From NCBI GenBank assembly GCA_009775605.1, contig VSPV01000128.1, positions 1 to 6,977 on the forward strand: a DNA stretch of 6,977 nucleotides. The letters run 5' to 3'. Source of the stretch: Paramuribaculum sp. Its GTDB lineage: Bacteria > Bacteroidota > Bacteroidia > Bacteroidales > Muribaculaceae. The position numbers and the translations under genes are program-made. The notes below the pieces were generated by a model. That model was not told the DNA's origin. It was given only the letters and a program-made list of their open reading frames with translations, and made no database searches. Below are positions 1 to 4,876 of this stretch, piece by piece. Every line of letters begins with the position of its first letter. Within the stretch, counting starts at the first letter, position 1.

Positions 1-49
1 TACCTGCCTGTCACGCAGGGGGTCGCGGGTTCGAGTCCCGTCCATACCG
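1..49 (+). tRNA. tRNA-Asp(GUC), 3' part, 5' end outside window
   Basis: The anticodon arm is complete: stem CCTGC (3-7) pairs with GCAGG (15-19) around a 7-base loop (8-14) whose central bases GTC (10-12) are the anticodon for aspartate. The T-arm follows (25-29 with 37-41, loop TTCGAGT at 30-36), then the 3' acceptor strand CCATACC (42-48) and discriminator G49, which is the usual discriminator for tRNA-Asp. No CCA is encoded, as is common in Bacteroidetes. The acceptor 5' strand and D-arm lie upstream of the window. A terminator starts 15 bases downstream, so this is the last gene of its transcript. Confidence 0.95.
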
Positions 50-63
50 CTGAGGAGAGAGGA

Positions 64-113
64 GAATGAGTAATTGTCAAACTTCGGTTTACATTTACTC
101 ATTCTTTTTTTTT
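64..113 (+). terminator. Rho-independent terminator of tRNA-Asp transcript
   Basis: A perfect 10-bp outer stem, GAATGAGTAA (64-73) with TTACTCATTC (95-104), continues inward as TGT/ACA and AAAC/GTTT and closes on a TTCG tetraloop (83-86). Nine T residues follow at 105-113. This is a textbook intrinsic terminator. It also rules out the reading frame that starts inside it at 66. Confidence 0.93.
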
Positions 114-368
114 CTTAAGGCTTCCCGTCGCCCGTGCAGCCCCACGTCCTCCAAGAGGCAGTGTCCGGGTCTAATGGATCAATGTGAAAAAGCGGTTGAA
201 ATGTTAAAAACTATCCGGAAGGGATTTTTTTCGACAGATAGCAGGAAAGGCCGGGGTTATATTTCCTCAAAGTATATTGTAACAGGCGAAAAGCGCCGGA
301 GGCGCGATTTTTTTACAACCGGTTGCGGTAGCTGCCGGAAAAAGAGGTCAATAGATTCCTTCGAGGCA
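114..368. other. Intergenic stretch without a recognisable gene
   Basis: I see no credible protein gene here. The only long plus-strand frame begins inside the tRNA-Asp terminator and looks arbitrary (low complexity, arginine- and cysteine-rich). The stretch contains a weak hairpin followed by a T-run (213-231) and the stronger terminator-like hairpin at 291-314. The last part (about 315-368) may belong to the structured element that begins at 369. Confidence 0.6.
291..314 (+). terminator. Second terminator-like hairpin in the intergenic region
   Basis: GCGCC (293-297) and GGCGC (301-305) form a 5-bp GC stem with loop GGA, followed by GA and seven T residues (308-314). The form is that of an intrinsic terminator on the plus strand, but no gene is visible between the tRNA-Asp terminator and this site. 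It may be a back-up terminator or the end of an unrecognised small RNA from 114-290. On the minus strand the same hairpin is followed by only four T residues. Confidence 0.5.
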
Positions 369-501
369 AGCTGCGGAGCATGCGCGCCTCGCTGTCGGCG
401 TAAGCCTGGGCAGTCTGTCGGGTCCCCATGCTTACGCACACTGCGTCATCGCCATTCCCAGGCTCGCCGCAGGTGGGACAGGCCGTGTTTTCCCCGCAGC
501 T
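369..501. ncRNA. GC-rich rod-like inverted-repeat element, candidate structured RNA
   Basis: Three nested pairings are directly visible. AGCTGCGG (369-376) pairs with CCGCAGCT (494-501). CGGCG-TA-AGCCTGGG (396-410) pairs with CCCAGGCTCGCCG (457-469), giving 13 bp with one 2-base bulge. ACGCA (434-438) pairs with TGCGT (442-446) around loop CAC. Weaker pairing (385-389 with 471-475; 379-382 with 484-487) could join them into a rod of about 133 bases. A separate hairpin, GCGGGTTT with AAACCC..CGC (508-528), follows. The GC content is well above the flanking AT-rich DNA, which is typical of structured RNA in such genomes. The strand cannot be decided: hairpins look alike on both strands and no TAnnTTTG promoter stands out. 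A 6S-like RNA or another Bacteroidetes structured RNA is possible, but I recognise no signature. Identity unknown. Confidence 0.4.
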
Positions 502-603
502 GACGTAGCGGGTTTTACAAACCCCCGCGGCTCCACCGCTCCGAGTTGGCTTACCTTATACATGGGGGATTGCAGACACATTTTAACAACCATTATTTTA
601 CAT

Positions 604-635
604 TGCCCCGAAACCCGATATTCGGTTCTGGGGCA
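604..635 (+). other. Long hairpin followed by an AT-rich tail
   Basis: TGCCCC (604-609) pairs with GGGGCA (630-635). With two mismatches the pairing continues to the centre, giving a hairpin of about 14 bp over 32 bases. On the plus strand it is followed by TATATTATTT, a poor but possible terminator tail. On the minus strand the tail is A-rich. It may end a transcript from the structured element upstream, or be part of it. The stretch 536-676 has no supported gene. Confidence 0.4.
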
Positions 636-677
636 TATATTATTTAATCTCATCGTGGAGTATGTGGCACAATGTCA

Positions 678-708
678 TTGTTTCATCTGCTAAAGTTACT
701 TATCTTTG
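678..708 (+). promoter_or_regulatory. Bacteroidetes-type promoter of the aldose epimerase gene
   Basis: TATCTTTG (701-708) matches the -7 consensus TAnnTTTG. TTG (678-680) lies 20 bases upstream in the -33 position. Transcription would start near 714-718, leaving a leader of roughly 35 bases that is AT-rich and has no Shine-Dalgarno sequence, as is common in this phylum. Confidence 0.75.
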
Positions 709-749
709 CCATTATTTTAACAGCCTTTTTATGGCTTATATAAAAAGTT

Positions 750-1631
750 ATGATACAGACTCTTTCCAATGATCTCCTTGAGGTGAAGATTGAATCTCAC
801 GGAGCCGAACTTCAGTCTATTGAGAGCAAACGCTCCCATCATCAATATCTATGGCAGGGCGACGCGCGGTTCTGGGGACGGCGCTCGCCGGTGCTGTTCC
901 CGATAGTCGGAGCGGTATGGAACGGCATTTTCCGCATGGATGGCCAGGAATATCCCATGGGTCAGCATGGCTTTGCGCGCGACATGGAGTTTACACCCGT
1001 GGAGGGAGGGGCCGACGATGAGGCGTGGTTTGCTCTTGACTGGAACGACGAGACCCTGAAGCGCTTCCCCCGCCGGTTCAGGCTTGAAATCGGCTATAAG
1101 CTTCACGAAACGAGAATTTCCGTGATGTGGCGTGTGACCAATCTCGACACTGAGGCCATGCACTTCCAGATCGGTGCACATCCGGCTTTCAATTATCCCG
1201 ATTTCAACGCTGCGGATGCGGTGCACGCTTATCTGGACTTGGACGGTCGCGACCTTACGTCGGAGGTGATCGGGGAGAAGGGATGTATCTCTGAGGAGAC
1301 GGTGCCGGTGGGAAGGGATGCCGATGGGCTTTTGCCCGTCGGAGCCGACACTTTTGCCCGCGATGCAATAATCATTACCGGAGCAAAGGTAAGAAGGGTA
1401 TCGATGCTCACAAAAGAGCGCACGCCCTATCTCACGCTGCTCTTTTCAAGTCCGGCAGTGGGACTGTGGTCTCCGTCAGCCCAGGCGCCGTTCATGTGCA
1501 TCGAGCCGTGGTGGGGCCGAGCCGACCTCATGGGATTCGATGGCGAGTTTCAGGCGCGCGAATATGTCAACGCCCTTGAGCCGGGCGCCGTATTCAATGC
1601 ATCCTACATGATTATAATCGACAATATTTAA
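750..1631 (+). CDS. Aldose 1-epimerase family protein, LacX type
   Basis: A cytosolic mutarotase-like protein of 293 residues with no signal peptide. Family members of the galactose mutarotase fold interconvert alpha and beta anomers of aldoses or sugar phosphates. The N-terminal part carries the LacX-type hallmark segment RRSPVLFPIVG (44-54). The expected catalytic set is visible: His73 in QHGFARDMEF, His144 in GAHPAFNYP, and Glu252 in CIEPWWG as the likely base. Length is typical for LacX proteins and shorter than GalM. The start is supported by the promoter 42 bases upstream and by beta-strand sequence beginning immediately. The gene stands alone and converges on the toxin-like gene, with 9 bases between the two stops. 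The exact sugar substrate cannot be read from the sequence. Confidence 0.93.
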   Translation: MIQTLSNDLLEVKIESHGAELQSIESKRSHHQYLWQGDARFWGRRSPVLFPIVGAVWNGIFRMDGQEYPMGQHGFARDMEFTPVEGGADDEAWFALDWNDETLKRFPRRFRLEIGYKLHETRISVMWRVTNLDTEAMHFQIGAHPAFNYPDFNAADAVHAYLDLDGRDLTSEVIGEKGCISEETVPVGRDADGLLPVGADTFARDAIIITGAKVRRVSMLTKERTPYLTLLFSSPAVGLWSPSAQAPFMCIEPWWGRADLMGFDGEFQAREYVNALEPGAVFNASYMIIIDNI

Positions 1632-1640
1632 GTCTCTCCC

Positions 1641-2069
1641 TTAGGCCGACGGGTGCTGCCGGAGGTAGCGGGCGCGTGCGTTCTCGCCCCGTTCTATCTC
1701 CACGGCCGGAGTTTTCTGCGTTTTCTTCACAAAAGCGTGGCATGCCACCATAGTGTTCTTGCCCGGAATTTCGAAAGCAAGCACACGGTAAGCCTCGCCG
1801 TCGAAATGCGTGCGGAATTCCCAAAGGTCGGTATCGTCGAGCTTCTTCAGCAACTGTCGGTTCTCCACTTTTTGGCTGAGGCCCATATCATAGGCTATTT
1901 TCTCCCGCGCTTTAGGTTCGAGTGAATCGAGAAAATGTTTCACATCATCGGTGATTATAATATTGAATCCGGTTGCATGTCGGCTGAAAAGTGTTGTGGA
2001 TAGGAAAGTTATGCTTAAAACTAACATCCACGACTTAAAAAAGTTGACAAAAACATTGCCATCCCCCAA
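1641..2069 (-). CDS. RelE/HigB-like (phage Gp49-like) toxin-family protein, solitary
   Basis: The core from Phe35 (FNIIITDDVKHFLDSL) to about residue 138 matches the Gp49-like RelE/HigB superfamily: a first strand, two helices, then LLKKLDDTDLWEFR (73-86), the strand AYRVLAFEI (93-101) and HAFVKKTQKTP (111-121) near the end. Such proteins are usually ribosome-dependent mRNA interferases paired with an XRE antitoxin. No antitoxin gene lies on either side: downstream is the convergent epimerase, upstream is tRNA-Ser. The start is uncertain. The family normally begins where Phe35 sits, but that codon is TTC. The nearest in-frame ATG codons are residue 15 (end 2027) and residue 1 (end 2069), and either adds a hydrophobic leader-like stretch unusual for the family. 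The gene may therefore have an altered 5' end or be decaying. The longest frame is given. Confidence 0.7.
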   Translation of the reverse strand: MGDGNVFVNFFKSWMLVLSITFLSTTLFSRHATGFNIIITDDVKHFLDSLEPKAREKIAYDMGLSQKVENRQLLKKLDDTDLWEFRTHFDGEAYRVLAFEIPGKNTMVACHAFVKKTQKTPAVEIERGENARARYLRQHPSA

Positions 2070-2086
2070 AATCTTTGCTAACTTTG
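2056..2086 (+). promoter_or_regulatory. Promoter of tRNA-Ser
   Basis: TAACTTTG (2079-2086) matches TAnnTTTG, with TTG (2056-2058) exactly 20 bases upstream, the same spacing as the epimerase promoter. Transcription would start near 2093, about 45 bases before the mature tRNA. It overlaps the 5' part of the minus-strand toxin-like frame, a further hint that the true start of that gene lies further in. Confidence 0.75.
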
Positions 2087-2136
2087 CACCCGAATCGACA
2101 CGTCAAAGCCTCTGCTTTGCACTCGAAGCACTCCAA

Positions 2137-2223
2137 GGAAAGATGCCGGAGCGGTCGATCGGGACGGTCTCGAAAACCGTTGTACCCTTACGGGTACCCA
2201 GGGTTCGAATCCCTGTCTTTCCG
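2137..2223 (+). tRNA. tRNA-Ser(CGA)
   Basis: The acceptor stem GGAAAGA (2137-2143) pairs perfectly with TCTTTCC (2216-2222), with discriminator G2223. The anticodon stem ACGGT/ACCGT (2164-2168, 2176-2180) encloses loop CTCGAAA with anticodon CGA (2171-2173), reading UCG serine codons. A long variable arm, GTACCC/GGGTAC with loop TTAC (2182-2197), is the class II mark of tRNA-Ser. The T-arm is CAGGG/CCCTG (2199-2203, 2211-2215) with loop TTCGAAT. No CCA is encoded. The 3' end is duplicated about 93 bases downstream. Confidence 0.96.
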
Positions 2224-2228
2224 CTAGC

Positions 2229-2267
2229 AACAGGCTGTAAGTCAATGACTTGCGGCCTGTTTGTTTG
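2229..2267 (+). terminator. Terminator of tRNA-Ser
   Basis: A 15-bp stem starts with AACAGGC (2229-2235) and ends with GCCTGTT (2255-2261). It closes on a 3-base loop and contains two G-T wobbles. The tail TGTTTGT is moderately T-rich. It lies 5 bases past the tRNA, where a terminator is expected. Confidence 0.75.
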
Positions 2268-2289
2268 TAAGAAAAGACGGGATGAGAAT

Positions 2290-2354
2290 CCCAGGGTTCG
2301 TTATCGCGAAGCGCTTTCGTAGCGTAGCGGAGAAAGAATCCCTGTCTTTCCGCT
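2290..2354 (+). repeat. Duplicate of tRNA-Ser 3' end split by a 36-base insert
   Basis: The 29 bases at 2197-2225 (T-arm, T-loop, acceptor 3' strand, discriminator and two further bases) recur exactly as 2290-2300 plus 2337-2354. They are interrupted by 36 bases (2301-2336) between TTCG and AAT of the T-loop. The insert contains the palindrome AAGCGCTT (2309-2316) and a tandem TAGCG (2320-2329). No target-site duplication is evident. tRNA 3' ends from the T-loop onward are classic attachment cores for tyrosine recombinases, so this may be a remnant att site. A simple tandem duplication of tRNA tail plus terminator is the alternative. It cannot encode a functional tRNA. Confidence 0.8.
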
Positions 2355-2357
2355 GAC

Positions 2358-2396
2358 AATAGACTGCAAGTCATAGGCTTGCAGCCTATTATTTGT
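2358..2396 (+). terminator. Diverged second copy of the tRNA-Ser terminator
   Basis: AATAG (2358-2362) pairs with CTATT (2386-2390), and the stem continues to a 3-base loop with about 14 of 15 pairs intact, followed by ATTTGT. It aligns base for base with the terminator at 2229-2261 and has compensatory changes (for example a C-G pair replaced by T-A). This shows common origin and maintained pairing. Confidence 0.7.
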
Positions 2397-2446
2397 AGGG
2401 GTATTTTACATTGATTCATGAATTATCCATTACCACAACATTTTGC

Positions 2447-2493
2447 TGTGGCAATTCGTTATGATGTAAGAATAATTTGGTAATTTTGCCACA
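2447..2493 (+). promoter_or_regulatory. Promoter and candidate autoregulatory operator of the XRE-ImmA-PIN unit
   Basis: TAATTTTG (2481-2488) matches TAnnTTTG and would give a start near 2495-2498, leaving a leader of only about 12 bases before the ATG at 2509. No good -33 TTG is present at the right distance. TGTGGCAA (2447-2454) and TTGCCACA (2486-2493) form a perfect 8-bp inverted repeat with centres 39 bases apart; the second half overlaps the -7 element. A further CCACA (2433-2437) also pairs with TGTGG. Two half-sites flanking and overlapping the promoter are what an XRE repressor of its own operon would use. That binding is inference. Confidence 0.55.
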
Positions 2494-2508
2494 CGAAACA
2501 ACCTGGAT

Positions 2509-2844
2509 ATGGATAAAATAATTGCACATAATCTGAAGAAATTAAGAGAGATTGCCTGTTACACTCAGGATGAGGTGGCGCAGGCTCTCGGCATCACACG
2601 CTCGGCTTACAGCAATTATGAATCAGGCGACAGAGAGGTGCCTTACGATGTCATTGAGAAAGCAAGCGATTTCTTCGGATGTGATATGACGGTATTGTTT
2701 GAGGAAAATGAGAATGTGGACGCCATGATTCTTGCATCCGCATTCCGCATCGATGGTATTGCTCCTGAGGATGCTGGCGAGATTATGCGTTTCAAGGACA
2801 TTGTAAAGTCTTACCTTAAAATGGAGGCAATAGAGGCAAGATGA
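2509..2844 (+). CDS. XRE-family helix-turn-helix transcriptional regulator
   Basis: A 111-residue DNA-binding protein. The N-terminal HTH_3-type domain spans about residues 6-64: LKKLREIACYTQDEVAQALG holds helices 1-2, and ITRSAYSNYESG (29-40) is the recognition helix with the classic YsxyExG ending, followed by VPYDVIEKASDFFGCDMTVLF. The remaining 47 residues form a mostly helical tail, probably for dimerisation or contact with the next protein. Genes of this type commonly precede ImmA/IrrE proteases, which cleave or otherwise inactivate the repressor upon a signal. Here the stop overlaps the start of the protease gene in ATGA, showing translational coupling. An inverted repeat over its promoter suggests autorepression. 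It could also be described as an antitoxin of the Xre-COG2856 class. Confidence 0.93.
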   Translation: MDKIIAHNLKKLREIACYTQDEVAQALGITRSAYSNYESGDREVPYDVIEKASDFFGCDMTVLFEENENVDAMILASAFRIDGIAPEDAGEIMRFKDIVKSYLKMEAIEAR

Positions 2845-3554
2845 AAGCGTCGTTATTGAATCTTGTGGAAAGTCAGGTTTCTAAATTCCGTCAGATGACG
2901 GGATTGAGCGACAGCGAGGCTGTCAATCTCAAAAGTCTGCTACTGAAGCTGAACGTGCTGACTATATACAGGCCGTTGTCAAAAGATTTTTCGGGTATGA
3001 GTCTCAAAAGTGGCGATAAGCGGTTTATGCTTGTTAATTCCAACCATCCTAAATGTCGCCAACATTTCACTATAGCCCATGAACTGTATCATCTGTATTT
3101 AGACCCGAATCCGATGCCACACAACTGTATGGCAGAGGGTAAGAAAAGCGAAAAAGAGCAATGCGCCGATGCTTTTGCCCTTATATTTCTTATGCCGGCT
3201 GATGGGGTATGGCAAATGATACCGGACAATGAACTGATGGCAGGTCGCGTGTCGTTGGCATCAGTATTGCGCATAGGACATTATTTTTCCGTCTCCTTCT
3301 CAGCAGTTCTCAACCGCCTGTATGATCTGAAACTGATAGACCGTGTTGAGCGCGACGCATTCAAGGAATACCCCGTGAAGAGAACTGCAAGAGAGTATGG
3401 CTATGATACGGCTTTGTATGAGCCGGGGAGTGAGAATCTTGTAATCGGAGATTTCGGAGAGAAAGCCCGTAAACTTTTCGACGCAGAAAAAATTTCTGAG
3501 GGGCACTACATGGAACTGTTACATAAAATCGGCATAGATGATAACGAAGACTAA
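2841..3554 (+). CDS. ImmA/IrrE-type metallo-endopeptidase
   Basis: A 237-residue cytosolic protein with the zincin motif HELYH (His80, Glu81, His84) in QHFTIAHELYHLYL. The third ligand region EQCADAFALIFLMP (106-119) corresponds to the family's E..A..FA..LLMP block. This is the ImmA/IrrE (DUF955, COG2856) family, whose characterised members cleave or inactivate a partner repressor: ImmA with ImmR in ICEBs1, IrrE with DdrO in deinococci. The likely substrate is the XRE protein encoded immediately upstream, with a 4-base overlap (2841-2844). Residues 120-237 form a helical C-terminal part and a tail after about 170 that could sense the signal. Its 3' end overlaps the PIN-like gene by 17 bases. 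All zinc-binding and catalytic residues appear intact. Confidence 0.92.
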   Translation: MKASLLNLVESQVSKFRQMTGLSDSEAVNLKSLLLKLNVLTIYRPLSKDFSGMSLKSGDKRFMLVNSNHPKCRQHFTIAHELYHLYLDPNPMPHNCMAEGKKSEKEQCADAFALIFLMPADGVWQMIPDNELMAGRVSLASVLRIGHYFSVSFSAVLNRLYDLKLIDRVERDAFKEYPVKRTAREYGYDTALYEPGSENLVIGDFGEKARKLFDAEKISEGHYMELLHKIGIDDNED

Positions 3555-4068
3555 AATCGTGCTTGATGCCGATGTGATCATCCATTTTGTCAAGGCAGGG
3601 CAACTCAGTCTCTTGCTTGATATATTTCCTGAATACCAATATCTGATTCTTGATGTGGTATATGATGAAGTAACAGTAAACAGATTGACGAAAACCCAGA
3701 TTGACAACACTCTCCGATTCTTTGCCTCACGCATTGTGAATGTCAAGTTTGACCCGAAAGGAGAATCTCGATATGAGTATGCGCGACTGCGTAACACATT
3801 ACTTTTAGGCAAGGGGGAAAGTGCCTGCATGGTGTATTGTCGCGACAATAAGGATGTTCTCGGCAGTAGCAATCTAAAGGACATAAAGGAGTACTGCGCC
3901 AATCATCAGATAACATATCTGACTACGATTGATTTTCTCTACTACGCTTTCATAAGGAAGAAAATGACAAAAGAAGATATTGCCGCCTTTATAGCAGAGG
4001 TCACCTCCAAAGGCAGCAAGCTACCCTCTGTCGATATTGAGAAATATACTCCTACGAGTAGTATCTGA
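3538..4068 (+). CDS. PIN-like domain protein (DUF3368/COG2405-like), probable third component
   Basis: A 176-residue protein starting with KIVLDADVIIHFVKAG, the first strand of a PIN fold with Asp10 and Asp12. Other acidic PIN positions are visible: Glu44 in VVYDEV and Glu94 in LGKGESACMVYC. The later segment ITYLTTIDFLYYAFIRKKMTKED (125-147) resembles the strand and helices that end DUF3368-type PIN domains. The usual acidic pair near residue 110 (a strand ending in DD) is replaced by GSSNLKDI (109-116), so nuclease activity is uncertain. PIN proteins are typically RNases and often VapC-like toxins. The ATG lies inside the ImmA gene, a 17-base overlap in another frame, implying coupled translation. 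It is either the effector of the unit or a catalytically altered partner. Family-level call moderate, role inferred. Confidence 0.72.
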   Translation: MITKTKIVLDADVIIHFVKAGQLSLLLDIFPEYQYLILDVVYDEVTVNRLTKTQIDNTLRFFASRIVNVKFDPKGESRYEYARLRNTLLLGKGESACMVYCRDNKDVLGSSNLKDIKEYCANHQITYLTTIDFLYYAFIRKKMTKEDIAAFIAEVTSKGSKLPSVDIEKYTPTSSI

Positions 4069-4088
4069 TATATGAGGAGTTTTGCGGG

Positions 4089-4514
4089 ATGAAAATAGTG
4101 AGATGCAATGAGGGGGATTATGCGACGCTTGCCGGGATATGGGAGCGGTCGGTGCGGGCTACGCACGGTTTTCTGAGAGAGGAACACTTCCAGGGGATAA
4201 AAGATGCTCTGATTCCGCTTTATTTTCCGTCTGTAGAGCTTTTCGCGGTTGTGGACCAGGAAAGATATGCCGGTTTCATCGGACTGCATGGAGAGATGAT
4301 AGAAATGCTATTTATCGACAGCGACCTTCGGGGGCGCGGTTATGGTTCGGCCCTGATGGATTTTGCCATGCGACGCGGAGCGACAAAGGTCGATGTAAAC
4401 GAACAGAACCCTTCTGCTTTGAGTTTCTACAAAGCAAAAGGATTCCGTGTGGTTGCCAGAGATGAAATGGATGCTGCGGGGCTGCCGTGTCCCATTCTTC
4501 ATCTGTCATTATAG
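4089..4514 (+). CDS. GNAT-family N-acetyltransferase, YjaB-like
   Basis: A 141-residue acyl-CoA-dependent acetyltransferase. The N-terminal block IWERSVRATHGFL (17-29), the strand EMLFIDSDLRGRGYGSALMDFA (72-93) with acetyl-CoA pyrophosphate loop RGRGYG (81-86), and VNEQNPSALSFYKAKGF (103-119) match the YjaB subgroup closely. They include its characteristic VNEQN segment and the end DEMDAAGLPCPILHL. The substrate is unknown. The gene begins 20 bases after the PIN-like stop in the same direction, and GAGGAG (4075-4080) sits 8 bases before the ATG, so it is probably cotranscribed. Its relation to the XRE-ImmA-PIN unit may be only positional, although GNAT proteins do occur in toxin-antitoxin systems. 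It belongs to the usual small single-domain GNAT length class and appears intact. Confidence 0.9.
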   Translation: MKIVRCNEGDYATLAGIWERSVRATHGFLREEHFQGIKDALIPLYFPSVELFAVVDQERYAGFIGLHGEMIEMLFIDSDLRGRGYGSALMDFAMRRGATKVDVNEQNPSALSFYKAKGFRVVARDEMDAAGLPCPILHLSL

Positions 4515-4583
4515 AAGGATGCTTCAGGGATGATTTTGAAGAGTCTCGGTCCGGTATTCAAAAGTTCACCATTCGGCCTGTAA
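4515..4583. other. Short junction segment between GNAT gene and GH92 stub
   Basis: No recognisable gene. GH92 similarity on the minus strand stops at about 4584, and the segment up to the GNAT stop does not continue it in any frame. Immediately after the GNAT stop, the same plus-strand frame stays open to a TAA at 4579-4581 (22 codons). The segment marks the likely recombination boundary. Confidence 0.5.
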
Positions 4584-4856
4584 CATCATGGACAGGCCGC
4601 CCATGGTCCACGCATGGAGATGGCTGAACGCCGACACGCTGTTTATGGCATATTCATATCCGCCCATCCAGCGGTTTCCCTGGTTGTCGGGGCCTATCTG
4701 CACCATCCCGAACGGCACTTGTGCGTATGGGCCCAGCATCCATCGTGAATTGGATGTGCCTGTGAAGCAGTCCACATAGTCCACAGGCTCTTTGTCGGCC
4801 GCGCTCAGCCCGAGGGCTACGGACAGACAGCAAGAAAGTATAAGAGCTCGTTTCAT
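4566..4856 (-). pseudogene. N-terminal fragment of a secreted GH92 alpha-mannosidase
   Basis: Residues 1-20 form a Sec signal peptide (MKRALILSCCLSVALGLSAA). Residues 26-91 are the conserved start of the GH92 N-terminal domain: VDYVDCFTGTSNSRWMLGP, QVPFGMVQIGPDN (46-58), WMGGYEYA (63-70) and SAFSHLHAWTMGGLSMM (75-91). GH92 enzymes are calcium-dependent exo-alpha-mannosidases of about 700-770 residues, acting mainly on N-glycans. Here family similarity ends at Met91 (codon at 4584-4586). Five unrelated residues and a stop follow, so nearly 90 percent of the enzyme, including the whole catalytic domain, is missing. The start lies 20 bases after the stop of the beta-helix gene, in the same direction, so it was the second gene of that operon. 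It is probably non-functional. Confidence 0.88.
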
Positions 4857-4876
4857 GATAACGGTTGGCTACGGGT

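Noticed and set aside
66..503. Plus-strand open frame of 145 codons
   Set aside because: It starts inside the tRNA-Asp terminator hairpin, crosses a second terminator-like hairpin and the nested inverted repeats, and has no protein-like domain.
432..653. Minus-strand open frame of 73 codons over the structured element
   Set aside because: It overlaps hairpins and competes with other equally open frames; no family is recognisable, and openness is explained by the GC-rich element.
2197..2354. Two-repeat CRISPR-like arrangement
   Set aside because: The repeat is the tRNA-Ser 3' end, occurs twice only, and one copy is interrupted; there is no spacer series or cas gene.
1951..2419. Open frames on both strands across tRNA-Ser (including the minus-strand reading with RQGFEPW)
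   Set aside because: These are the usual translation artefacts of a tRNA-Ser gene and its duplicated 3' end.
4139..4509. Alternative frames inside the GNAT gene on both strands
   Set aside because: The YjaB-like frame 4089-4514 contains all GNAT motifs; the others have none.
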